Assembly: GCA_028336245.1 (NCBI GenBank)
Contig: JAOKTT010000005.1
Coordinates: 1-64,000, forward strand
Length of the DNA: 64,000 nucleotides
DNA from: Polaribacter sp.
GTDB taxonomy: Bacteria > Bacteroidota > Bacteroidia > Flavobacteriales > Flavobacteriaceae
Direction of reading: 5' to 3'
Every line of letters starts with the position of its first letter. Position 1 is the stretch's first letter. The position numbers and the translations under genes are program-made. Positions 26,866 through 35,302 of this stretch are shown piece by piece. The notes beneath the pieces were generated by a model, which made no database searches, was not told the DNA's origin, and saw only the letters and a program-made list of their open reading frames with translations.

Positions 26866-28680
26866 ATGTCAAAAAAATATGTAGACCTAGAAACCTTGAA
26901 GTACCTTCTTTATGATATTCATAGCTTAGAAAATTTATTATCAAGAGAGCGGTTTCAGGAGCATGATATGGAATCATTGAATCTTTTTATAGACTCTGTT
27001 AAGGAATTTTCAGACAGAGAATTGTATCCCTATTTTAAAGAAATGGATGAAACTCCTGCATATCACAAAGATGGCAAAGTAATTGTGCATAAACAGGTAG
27101 AGACGGTGATGCGTCAATCTGGAGAAATGGGCATCATCGCAGCTTCTTTTAATTACGAAGATGGTGGACTTCAAATACCTTTTTCTGCATTGCAAGCTGC
27201 CGTGTATGTTATGGATGCCGCAAACAATCATTTGCCTGGGTATCCAAGTTTAACACAGGGGGCTGCAGAGTTAATTATTGAGTTTGGTAACGACGCACTA
27301 AAAGAAACCTATATACCAAATATGCTTGCAGGGATTTGGGGAGGCACGATGTGCTTAACAGAGCCACAGGCGGGAAGTTCTTTGTCTGATATTGTAACCA
27401 AAGCGACTCCAACATCGGAAGGATATTATAAAATTAATGGACAAAAAATATTTATTTCTGGTGGGGATCACCAGTATGCAGATAATTTTGTGCATTTAGT
27501 GTTGGCAAGAATTGAAGGCGCTCCGCAGGGAACGAAAGGGATTTCACTTTTTGTTGTTCCTAAAAAAAGGCTTAAAAAAGATGGGAGTTTGGAGTATAAT
27601 GATGTAATGACCATTGCAGATTTTCAGAAAATGGGACAAAGAGGGTATTGTACAACACATCTAGGTTTTGGTGACACTGATGATTGTAGAGGTTGGCTTG
27701 TAGGGGAAGAGCACAAAGGTTTAAATCAAATGTTTTTAATGATGAATGGGGCAAGAATAGCCGTTGGTAGGGGTGCTGCTGCAATTGCAATGGCCGCTTA
27801 TAGAACTTCATTGCAATATGCCAATGAAAGGCCACAAGGAAGAAAATTAACCAGTAATGGAAAAAAAAATCCAACAGAAAAACAAAGCTTAATTATAGAA
27901 CACCCAGATGTTCGAAGAATGTTATTGTTGCAAAAATCTATTGCAGAGGGTTCTTTGAGTTTGGTTTTTTTAGCATCAAAATACCAAGATATTATTACGA
28001 CAGCAACTTCGGAAGAAGAAAAAGAAAAGTACAACTTGTTACTAGAGATGATCATCCCTATTGTAAAAACATTTCCATCTGAAGCGGGTGCAGAATCTGT
28101 AGATAATGGTTTACAGGTATTAGGGGGTTACGGCTTTTGTACAGATTTTGGTTTGCAACAGTATTATAGAGATATTAGAATTTCGTCCCTTTACGAAGGA
28201 ACAACAGGAATTCAATCACAAGATTTATTGGGGAGAAAAGTGACCATGCAAAATGGAAAAGGTTTGGCCTTATTAGTGACTGAAATAATGCATACTATTG
28301 AAGCGGCTGCAAAAGAAGATGATCTTAAAGAATATGCTGCTGTTTTAGGTGAAAAGCTAAAACTTTCAGAAAAAGTATTGGCACATTTAATGCCTTTTGC
28401 AATGAAAGGAAATTACGAACGCTATTTAGCAGATGCTAATTTATTTATGGAATACATGAGTATTGTGGTGATTGGATGGTTGTGGTTAGAAATGGCGGTG
28501 GATGCAAAAAAAGAAGTTGCTAATTCCGATAGAAAATATTCCCAAGATTTTTACGAAAGTAAAATTCATACGATGAAATTCTACTTTAAATATGAAGTGC
28601 CAAAAACAGTTTCTTTGGCTTTGTCTTTGATGGATGATGGGGTTTTGACAATTAAACAAAACAAAGAATATATCTTATAA
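26866..28680 (+). CDS. Acyl-CoA dehydrogenase, long form with C-terminal extension
   Basis: FAD-dependent dehydrogenase of fatty acyl-CoA. 604 residues, longer than the usual ~390. Recognisable parts are MCLTEPQAGSSLSDIVTKA (FAD-binding loop), YKINGQKIFISGGDHQYADN, MMNGARIAVGRGAAAIAMAAY and the C-terminal dehydrogenase block VLGGYGFCTDFGLQQYYRDIRISSLYEGTTGIQ, whose EGT holds the likely catalytic Glu region. The last ~140 residues are an extra helical domain, as in the long bacterial forms that act on bulky or long chains. The stop overlaps the next start by one base. It is the first enzyme of a five-gene lipid-degradation operon. Confidence 0.93.
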   Translation: MSKKYVDLETLKYLLYDIHSLENLLSRERFQEHDMESLNLFIDSVKEFSDRELYPYFKEMDETPAYHKDGKVIVHKQVETVMRQSGEMGIIAASFNYEDGGLQIPFSALQAAVYVMDAANNHLPGYPSLTQGAAELIIEFGNDALKETYIPNMLAGIWGGTMCLTEPQAGSSLSDIVTKATPTSEGYYKINGQKIFISGGDHQYADNFVHLVLARIEGAPQGTKGISLFVVPKKRLKKDGSLEYNDVMTIADFQKMGQRGYCTTHLGFGDTDDCRGWLVGEEHKGLNQMFLMMNGARIAVGRGAAAIAMAAYRTSLQYANERPQGRKLTSNGKKNPTEKQSLIIEHPDVRRMLLLQKSIAEGSLSLVFLASKYQDIITTATSEEEKEKYNLLLEMIIPIVKTFPSEAGAESVDNGLQVLGGYGFCTDFGLQQYYRDIRISSLYEGTTGIQSQDLLGRKVTMQNGKGLALLVTEIMHTIEAAAKEDDLKEYAAVLGEKLKLSEKVLAHLMPFAMKGNYERYLADANLFMEYMSIVVIGWLWLEMAVDAKKEVANSDRKYSQDFYESKIHTMKFYFKYEVPKTVSLALSLMDDGVLTIKQNKEYIL

Positions 28681-29453
28681 TGACCATAAAAAAACAATTC
28701 AATCTCGAAGGAAAAGTTGCTATTATAACAGGTTCTAGCAAGGGTATAGGAAAAGCGATTGCAAAAGGATTGGCAGAAAATGGGGCACAGGTTGTCATTA
28801 GTTCTCGCAGTCAAGAAGCCTGCGACGCTGTAGTGGCAGAATTCAAAAAAGAAGGCTTAAGCGCTATTGGAATTGCCTGTCATATTGGAAAAGATGACCA
28901 ACGAAAACAGTTAGTTTCTAAAACAATAGTGGCTTTTGGTCGCATAGATATTTTGGTAAATAATGCTGCAACAAATCCTGTATACAGTCCAATTGAAGAA
29001 ATAGATCCCGTAATTTTTGATAAAATTATGGAAATCAATGTCAAAGCTCCTTGGGCTCTGTCTAATTTGGTTTTGCCACATTTACAGGCAAATAAAAACG
29101 GAAGCATTATTAATATTGCCTCTGTGGAAGCGTTAACTCCCGGTTATGGTTTGGGGGTCTATAGCACGAGTAAAGCAGCAATTTTAATGCTGACAAAAAA
29201 CCAAGCAAAAGAATGGGGTGTATATGGTATTAAAGTCAATGCAATTTGCCCAGGACTGATTAAAACAAAATTTAGTGCAGCTTTATGGCAAAATGAAAAA
29301 ATGTTGCATAAGTTAGAGAAATCAATTCCGAGTGGAAGAATGGGAAAGCCAGAAGAAATGGTTGGTTTGGCATGCTTACTTGCTTCCAACGCGGGAAACT
29401 ATATGACTGGAGGCGTCTACACTGCAGACGGGGGATATATGATTGCAGGCTAA
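28680..29453 (+). CDS. Short-chain dehydrogenase/reductase (first SDR of the acyl-CoA operon)
   Basis: A 257-residue NAD(P)-dependent oxidoreductase of the classical SDR type. The cofactor loop is ITGSSKGIGKAIAKGLAE, then NNAATNP, the catalytic Ser in NIASVEALTPGYG, and YSTSKAAILMLTK with the Tyr and Lys. The C-terminal GGVYTADGGYM is typical. The Ser-Tyr-Lys triad is complete. Its place between two acyl-CoA dehydrogenases suggests a hydroxyacyl-CoA substrate, which is inference. It overlaps the upstream stop by one base. Confidence 0.92.
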   Translation: MTIKKQFNLEGKVAIITGSSKGIGKAIAKGLAENGAQVVISSRSQEACDAVVAEFKKEGLSAIGIACHIGKDDQRKQLVSKTIVAFGRIDILVNNAATNPVYSPIEEIDPVIFDKIMEINVKAPWALSNLVLPHLQANKNGSIINIASVEALTPGYGLGVYSTSKAAILMLTKNQAKEWGVYGIKVNAICPGLIKTKFSAALWQNEKMLHKLEKSIPSGRMGKPEEMVGLACLLASNAGNYMTGGVYTADGGYMIAG

Positions 29454-29530
29454 AGCCTCTCGCATGCTTGCGAACGTTTAGCGTTTTTTTTCTTTTTAAT
29501 TGCTTTTAATAATACTTTAATACATTGTGC

Positions 29531-30751
29531 ATGAACTTCGAATATTCAGAAAAATCAAAAGAACTACAACAGCGACTACTCTCTTTTATTGAAGCTCACG
29601 TAGTTCCTGTAGAACAGGAATATATTACTTTTCAAAGTGCTACTAAAAATAATTGGACTCGCTTTCCAAAAATAGAAGTGCTCAAGCAAAAAGCAAAAGA
29701 TGCCGGTTTGTGGAACTTATTTTTACCCAAAGAGTATGGAGATTTAAGTCCAGGGTTAAGCAATTTAGAATATGCCCCTTTAGCAGAGATTATGGGGCGT
29801 AAGATATGGGTTTCAGAAATTTTTAATTGTGCTGCCCCTGATACCGGGAATATGGAGGTGTTGGCCAAATACGGGGATAAAGCCCAAAAGGAGCAATGGT
29901 TAACACCACTGATGAACGGTGAAATACGTTCTGCTTTTTTAATGACAGAACCAGAAGTTGCTTCTTCAGATGCTACCAATATTGAAACTTCTATTGTTTT
30001 GGAGGGTGATGAATATGTGATTAATGGAAGAAAATGGTGGTCTTCAGGAGCAATGGATCCAAATTGTAAAGTGGCAATTGTGATGGGTAAATCGGATCCT
30101 AATGCTGCAAGACACCAGCAGCAAAGTATGGTTTTAGTTCCAATGAACACTCCTGGACTAGAAGTAGTTCGACCACTTTCAGTTTTTGGTTATTATGATT
30201 CTCCCGAAGGGCACGCTGAAATTATTTTAAAAAATGTGCGGGTACCAAAGGCAAATTTAATTTTGGGAGAAGGCAGAGGTTTTGAAATTGCCCAAGGTCG
30301 TTTAGGTCCTGGAAGAATACACCACTGTATGCGTTTAGTGGGCATGGCGCAATATGCCTTAGAATTGATGTCACAAAGAACTTTGGAGCGGACTACTTTT
30401 GGAAAGAAGTTTCATGAGTACAGTAGTATTCGTCATGAAATTGCAAAGTCGCAATGTGAAATTGAACAAGCTCGCCTATTAACACTCTCTGCAGCTGATA
30501 AAATGGACAAAGCAGGAAATAAAGAAGCAAAAGACATCATTGCAATGATAAAAATTATTGCACCAAAGATGGCTCAAAAAGTGATTGATCGCGCGATGCA
30601 AATTTTAGGAGGAAAAGGAGTCGGGCCAGATACCTATTTGCCACATTATTTTGCGCTAGCAAGAATATTGCGTTTGGCAGATGGACCAGACGAAGTGCAC
30701 ATGTATCAATTAGGTAAAAGTTGTATAAAAAAATATGGAAATAAGCAATGA
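29531..30751 (+). CDS. Acyl-CoA dehydrogenase of the ACAD10/11 type
   Basis: 406 residues from the ATG at 29531; the frame is open two codons further up to a TTG. Signatures: [75 protein letters not shown] and the C-terminal [33 protein letters not shown]. These are typical of the dehydrogenase half of vertebrate ACAD10/ACAD11 and their bacterial relatives. It overlaps by four bases (ATGA) with an APH-type kinase gene, which is the other half of that fused enzyme in animals. The pair fits the phospho-elimination route for 4-hydroxyacyl-CoA. Confidence 0.92.
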   Translation: MNFEYSEKSKELQQRLLSFIEAHVVPVEQEYITFQSATKNNWTRFPKIEVLKQKAKDAGLWNLFLPKEYGDLSPGLSNLEYAPLAEIMGRKIWVSEIFNCAAPDTGNMEVLAKYGDKAQKEQWLTPLMNGEIRSAFLMTEPEVASSDATNIETSIVLEGDEYVINGRKWWSSGAMDPNCKVAIVMGKSDPNAARHQQQSMVLVPMNTPGLEVVRPLSVFGYYDSPEGHAEIILKNVRVPKANLILGEGRGFEIAQGRLGPGRIHHCMRLVGMAQYALELMSQRTLERTTFGKKFHEYSSIRHEIAKSQCEIEQARLLTLSAADKMDKAGNKEAKDIIAMIKIIAPKMAQKVIDRAMQILGGKGVGPDTYLPHYFALARILRLADGPDEVHMYQLGKSCIKKYGNKQ

Positions 30752-31806
30752 GCAACCAAAAAGTACGCAAAGGGGAGGAATTAAATGAAGTTTTATTAAA
30801 GAAATATCTTCAAGAAAACGACTTGTTAAATTCCCTGGAGAGTCAAGTATTGGTTACTCAGTTTACTCATGGATATTCCAATTTAACCTACTTATTAGCA
30901 TTCGAAAATAAAGAATTCGTGCTAAGGAAACCACCAATTGGTGCCATTAAACGAGGGCATGACATGCACCGTGAATTTAAAGTTCAAAGTGGTGTGCGCG
31001 GCGCTTTTTCTAAAGTACCAAAGATGCTTTCTTTCTCAGAAGACACTGCTATCTTAGGAAGTGATTTTTACATCATGGAAAAAGTAGACGGAATCATCTT
31101 AAATTATAAAGAAGCAAAACAAAGGAACCTTTCCTCGGCTGAATATACTACTGTTGCTAATTCTTGGTTGGAAACAATGACGCAGTTGCATGCTGTAGAT
31201 TATAAGGAAGTAGGCTTAGAAAGTTTAGGAAAACCGGAAGGATATGTTTCAAGGCAGGTTGCCAATTGGGGAAAACAGTTTTTAAAAGTAAAAACAACTG
31301 CATATCCTGAAGCAGCATTGGTCATGGAATGGATGGAGCTACATCAGCCTAAAGAGTCTCAACATTGTTTAATTCACAATGACTATAAATACGATAATAT
31401 TGTTTTTAAAGACAATTCGTGGAAGGAGGTTGCAGCAGTTTTAGACTGGGAAATGGCGACCTTAGGAGATCCGCTGATGGATCTAGGAACTTCACTTGGC
31501 TACTGGACAGTAGCCACCGATCATGAGTTTGTAAAACAAGGGATTCCGTCTCCAACCGTTTTTGAAGGAAATCCAATACGGAGTGAAATTGCTCAAATGT
31601 ATGCTCAAAAATCTGGCAGAAATGTAGACCATCTCGTATTTTATTATGTGTTTGGCTTGTTTAAAATTGCTGTAATTGCACAACAAATTTATTATCGATA
31701 TACAAAAGGATTTACAACAGATTCACGCTTTGCTACTTTAAATAAAGCTGCAGAATTATGTTGTAAATTGGCATTAAAGGCCATAAAAACAAAATCTATA
31801 GACTAA
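30748..31806 (+). CDS. APH-type phosphotransferase (ACAD10/11-like kinase)
   Basis: A 352-residue aminoglycoside-phosphotransferase-fold kinase. Visible motifs are [17 protein letters not shown] (nucleotide Lys), [15 protein letters not shown] (the Brenner box, His-x-Asp with Asn) and [23 protein letters not shown] (metal-binding Asp). In animals the same domain is fused to an acyl-CoA dehydrogenase in ACAD10/ACAD11. In bacteria, levulinate and 4-hydroxy acid operons use such a kinase to phosphorylate the 4-hydroxyl group. Its four-base overlap with the dehydrogenase gene and one-base overlap with the next SDR show tight coupling. An antibiotic-resistance role is unlikely. Confidence 0.9.
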   Translation: MSNQKVRKGEELNEVLLKKYLQENDLLNSLESQVLVTQFTHGYSNLTYLLAFENKEFVLRKPPIGAIKRGHDMHREFKVQSGVRGAFSKVPKMLSFSEDTAILGSDFYIMEKVDGIILNYKEAKQRNLSSAEYTTVANSWLETMTQLHAVDYKEVGLESLGKPEGYVSRQVANWGKQFLKVKTTAYPEAALVMEWMELHQPKESQHCLIHNDYKYDNIVFKDNSWKEVAAVLDWEMATLGDPLMDLGTSLGYWTVATDHEFVKQGIPSPTVFEGNPIRSEIAQMYAQKSGRNVDHLVFYYVFGLFKIAVIAQQIYYRYTKGFTTDSRFATLNKAAELCCKLALKAIKTKSID

Positions 31807-32558
31807 TGGAAGTAAAAAACAAAATAGTAATCGTCACCGGAGCAGGTTCTGGGATCGGAAAGGCAACTTCAATACATTTAGCAAACCACGGAGCTACCGT
31901 CGTTGTCTCTGATATGAATATTGAAAGTGCTGAAAAAGTTGTTTTGGAAATTACAGCGAATGGGGGCGTTGCTTCTGCAAATAAATGCAATGTTTCTAAT
32001 TTTGAAGAGGTAGCGCAGCTGATTCATTCAACCGTTCAGAAATATGACCGCTTAGATGTTATTGTTAATAATGCAGGTATTGGTCCTAACTTATTGCGAA
32101 CCCATGAATCTAGCCTAAAAGATTGGGACATGGTGGTTGCTGTAAATCAAACCGGCGTTTTTTATTGTATGAAAGTAGCGTTGCAACAGTTCTTAGTTCA
32201 AGGACACGGAAACATCGTAAATATTGCTTCTTTAGCTGGTTTAAAAGCTTCACCCAACCATATAAGTTACAGTGCTAGTAAATTTGCAGTGGTAGGAATG
32301 ACAAAATCTGCTGCAATGGAGTATGCTACAAAAAACATTAGAGTAAATGCAGTTTGCCCGGGCTACACGGAGTCTGCCTTGCTTGATCAACTGCTAGCTG
32401 CCAAGCCTGAGATGGATGCCATTTTAAAAAGTGTTATTCCTATGAAGCGTTTTGGGAAAGCGGAAGAAATTGCAGATGCAGTTGTTTGGCTTGCCTCTGA
32501 CAATACAAAATTTATTACAGGTCAAACGATTACGCTTGATGGAGGTACTTCTCTTTAA
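31806..32558 (+). CDS. Short-chain dehydrogenase/reductase (second SDR of the acyl-CoA operon)
   Basis: A 250-residue classical SDR. Cofactor loop VTGAGSGIGKATSIHLAN, acidic DMN after strand two (favouring NAD over NADP), NNAGIGPN, the Ser in NIASLAGLKASPN, and YSASKFAVVGMTK with Tyr and Lys; PGYTESALL and TGQTITLDGGTSL at the end. It is the last gene of the operon and converges on the NTP-transferase gene with an 17-base gap. The substrate is probably an acyl-CoA intermediate of the same pathway, by context only. Confidence 0.92.
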   Translation: MEVKNKIVIVTGAGSGIGKATSIHLANHGATVVVSDMNIESAEKVVLEITANGGVASANKCNVSNFEEVAQLIHSTVQKYDRLDVIVNNAGIGPNLLRTHESSLKDWDMVVAVNQTGVFYCMKVALQQFLVQGHGNIVNIASLAGLKASPNHISYSASKFAVVGMTKSAAMEYATKNIRVNAVCPGYTESALLDQLLAAKPEMDAILKSVIPMKRFGKAEEIADAVVWLASDNTKFITGQTITLDGGTSL

Positions 32559-32575
32559 AAAAAACCTTCAGGTTG

Positions 32576-33172
32576 CTATCTTAAAAACGTTTTTTTAAAT
32601 ACAAAGAGATCTTCTTCTGTGTCTATGTCTATGAAGTTGGTTTGTTTGCTAAAAGCAATCACTGCTTTATTTTTACTTAAAAGGTTTTTTGCACCAAAAT
32701 CACCAGATAGTTCCTGCAACGTAGAAAAATAGTTTTTTGGGAAAATTGCTGGGACCCCTAATTTATGCCCATAGTTAGAAGCAATTATAGTTGCTGTTTT
32801 TTTACAAAACAAAGCGATCATGTCATTTAAATAGTCTTTTTCTATGGCGGGTTGATCTCCTAAAAGAATTAAAACACCATCGTAGTTTTGAGCTTCGAGG
32901 GTTATTTGTGAAATACCAAAAGCGATGCTGGCACTAAGTCCTTTGTCGTAATTAATATGGTTTAAAAAATGAATGTTTGGAACGGAAATTTCATGTCTAA
33001 TGGCTGTATTATTTGCACCTAAAACACAATATACATCTTTGACATCAAGTGATTTTCCTTTTGATAAAACCATTTCTAGTAAAAAATTATTTCCAATTTT
33101 CACTAATTGTTTTGGATGCTTCATGCGGGAAGAGTTGCCAGCAGCTAAAATTAGAACAGCAATGTTTTTCAT
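32576..33172 (-). CDS. MocA-like nucleotidyltransferase (molybdenum cofactor cytidylyl/guanylyltransferase type)
   Basis: A 198-residue NTP-transferase of the MobA/MocA family. The signature LILAAGNSSRMKHPKQLVKIG holds the nucleotide loop, followed by LILLGDQPAIEKD, the metal-binding LLGDQP motif typical of MocA. Such enzymes complete the molybdenum cofactor of xanthine dehydrogenase-type enzymes. It directly follows an XdhC-family gene (three-base gap), which supports that role. No molybdoenzyme is in the window, so the client lies elsewhere. Confidence 0.88.
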   Translation of the reverse strand: MKNIAVLILAAGNSSRMKHPKQLVKIGNNFLLEMVLSKGKSLDVKDVYCVLGANNTAIRHEISVPNIHFLNHINYDKGLSASIAFGISQITLEAQNYDGVLILLGDQPAIEKDYLNDMIALFCKKTATIIASNYGHKLGVPAIFPKNYFSTLQELSGDFGAKNLLSKNKAVIAFSKQTNFIDIDTEEDLFVFKKTFLR

Positions 33173-33175
33173 AGT

Positions 33176-34195
33176 TTAATTGTAAATATTTCCTTTTAGA
33201 TTTCTAAGAGATACAGCATCTTTTTCTCTTAGCACCATTAATATTTCGGCGATGATAGCAATTGCAATTTCTTCTGGTGTTTTTGCGCCAATATTTAAAC
33301 CTGCAGGGGTGTATATACAGTCTAAAAAGTTTTCTGTAGTTTCTGGAGCAAATTCAAAGAGTTCGTTAAAAAGCTTCTCCCTTCTGTTGGGAGCTCCTAA
33401 AATTCCAATGTATTTTGGTTGGTACTTTGTCAACTGTATCAGGTACTTTAAGTCTTGCACATAACTATGGTTCATCAACACAATGGCAGTGTTTTCCTCT
33501 ATATTAGTAAATTGGACCGTCTCTGGTGTTGCTCCGATTACGGTATCTGCTCCGGGGAAATTAGCAGCTAATTTAGAATCTTTTGCACCCGTTATAACTG
33601 AGACTTGCCACCCTAAGTTGGACGCAATTGTGCACAGTTTAATACTGTCATGCTCTCCGCCAATAATAATTAATTTAAACAAAGGCGTTAGTTCTTGGGT
33701 ATAAATAGTTTCAATATTTACAGTTTCCAAATTTAAAGATGCTGATAAGCTATGTTTTTGCCCATTCTTAAAGTGAAGTACAGAGCCATAGTTTCCAATC
33801 GCTTCATCTTGTTTTTTATAATACGCGTCAATTTTTACAGGTTCTCTCTTTTCTAAAGCAGTGGTAAATACATTTAGAAATGGTTTAGAAATGAGAAGAG
33901 GCTCAATCAATATGTATAATATGCCTTCACAACCAAGTCGATATCGACCGTCATAAGTGATTATTTTCGCTGTATTATTTACAAACACGCTTTGTGCTCT
34001 TTTGATAATTTCTTTCTCCACACAGCCGCCACTTACTGCTCCTGTGCAGGAATTATCACTAGAAATTAGCATTCGAACTCCTGGTTTTCGATAGGAGGAG
34101 CCCTCTAAATCAACCACAGTTATTAAGACATTTTTGAGTCCTTTTTCTTGGTTGATAATTGCTTGCTGTATGATTTCTTTAAGTTCAAATAACAT
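33176..34195 (-). CDS. XdhC/CoxI family molybdoenzyme maturation factor
   Basis: A 339-residue protein. The N-terminal XdhC part is seen in GSSYRKPGVRMLISSDN and GAVSGGCVEKEIIKRAQ, with the Cys of the SGGCVE motif. The C-terminal part is a Rossmann fold (LIIIGGEHDSIKLCTIASNLGW, then IGILGAPNRREKL) as in XdhC_C. XdhC binds molybdopterin, helps its sulfuration and delivers it to xanthine dehydrogenase-like enzymes. It forms a two-gene unit with the MocA-like gene. Confidence 0.9.
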   Translation of the reverse strand: MLFELKEIIQQAIINQEKGLKNVLITVVDLEGSSYRKPGVRMLISSDNSCTGAVSGGCVEKEIIKRAQSVFVNNTAKIITYDGRYRLGCEGILYILIEPLLISKPFLNVFTTALEKREPVKIDAYYKKQDEAIGNYGSVLHFKNGQKHSLSASLNLETVNIETIYTQELTPLFKLIIIGGEHDSIKLCTIASNLGWQVSVITGAKDSKLAANFPGADTVIGATPETVQFTNIEENTAIVLMNHSYVQDLKYLIQLTKYQPKYIGILGAPNRREKLFNELFEFAPETTENFLDCIYTPAGLNIGAKTPEEIAIAIIAEILMVLREKDAVSLRNLKGNIYN

Positions 34196-34346
34196 TTATA
34201 AACGCAGCATTTTTATTGATGTGACTAAGATAAAACTTTAAAAGGAACTATCTGCTTGGAAGACGGTTTCTCTAGCTTTTTAAAAAGAGTGATCGCTATA
34301 AAAATAAGCTTTGCTACTGTTCTCTGCAGCTGTTTTAAAAGTTTTT

Positions 34347-35291
34347 TTAGTTCCAAGTTAGTTTTTTTCTCTCTGACCAGTAGTGATGTGCAGGTATTTT
34401 AAATGCGTCTAATAGCACAAGATCTTGACTACTCAGCATAAAAGTACCTGCTTTTAGATTTTCTTGGAGCTGTCTTATAGTGCTCGCTCCACTTAAAATG
34501 GTGCTTTTAGGAACTTTTTGTGCGCAGTATTTTAATGATATAGCATCGATTCCTACCTCGTATTCTTGCGCTAAATTAGTCAAGGTTTTATAAAGCAAAC
34601 TGTAGTGTTGATAGTTTTTGTTTTTAAAAATTCTACCATTGGCCATTGCCTCTTTAATCACAATAGTTTTTTCCTGCTGTATTAATTCCTGAGCTATTTC
34701 TTGTAAACTTTGCTCTAAACAATTATAAGTGACTTGAAACAGGTCAAAAACTTGAGTGCCTTCAATGTGAACATCCAGCGCTCTTTTTAGTACTTCAATT
34801 TGATTTTCGCCTGTAGTTGTTAATCCAATTGTTAGGTGGTGTTCTTTTTTTAAAGAAGAAAGCTGCTGTAAAACTGCTTGGTTCTCTAATACCCCAGTGG
34901 CTATTGTTGCCGAATGAATTTGATATACTTTTGCTGCGGGTAGTAGTTGTTTTGAGAATTCCCACTGTTCATTTAATTTTGCTAGACTGTGTTCTTTCAC
35001 TTCGTGAATAATAGCATTTTTGTCAAAGTTTGCGGTATAGGTATACCCCCATTTTGTGGCAATTTCAATGGTGGGGTCATTTTTTGTTTGTAGCCAATCC
35101 AGCACAAGTTTTTCTGCGAGGCCATAGCCGGGAGCCGTATCAAAATAACGTACACCTAGAGCATATGCTTCTTCTAAGACGGAAAAACTATGCTTTCTAA
35201 AGGCAGCTAGATCGGTCTTTTGGATATTTTTTGTACGAATATTAATGTACTGTGGTCTTCCTAAAGCTGCGGTTCCTAATCCTAATTTCAT
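34347..35291 (-). CDS. Aldo/keto reductase family oxidoreductase
   Basis: A TIM-barrel NADPH-dependent oxidoreductase of about 314 residues. The frame is open to 35330, but MKLGLGTAALGRPQYI at 35291 is the natural start. Signatures: YFDTAPGYGLAEKLVLDWL with the catalytic Asp and Tyr, ATKWGY with Lys, VYQIHSATI with His, and IKEAMANGRIF. The tetrad Asp-Tyr-Lys-His is visible. It is near the galactose/fucose dehydrogenase-like subgroup, but the substrate is open. It starts 11 bases behind the SelO stop. Confidence 0.88.
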   Translation of the reverse strand: MKLGLGTAALGRPQYINIRTKNIQKTDLAAFRKHSFSVLEEAYALGVRYFDTAPGYGLAEKLVLDWLQTKNDPTIEIATKWGYTYTANFDKNAIIHEVKEHSLAKLNEQWEFSKQLLPAAKVYQIHSATIATGVLENQAVLQQLSSLKKEHHLTIGLTTTGENQIEVLKRALDVHIEGTQVFDLFQVTYNCLEQSLQEIAQELIQQEKTIVIKEAMANGRIFKNKNYQHYSLLYKTLTNLAQEYEVGIDAISLKYCAQKVPKSTILSGASTIRQLQENLKAGTFMLSSQDLVLLDAFKIPAHHYWSERKKLTWN

Positions 35292-35302
35292 AGTACGTTT
35301 TT

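Noticed and set aside
29460-29500. Hairpin TCGCA-TGCT-TGCGA followed by a T run, as a terminator inside the acyl-CoA operon
   Set aside because: The stem is only five base pairs and the T run lies about 12 bases away, after another weak stem. The gene coupling around it favours one transcript, so I do not list it as a terminator.
30748-31806. Aminoglycoside resistance kinase
   Set aside because: The operon context with acyl-CoA dehydrogenases and SDRs and the ACAD10/11-like features point to acyl-CoA metabolism.
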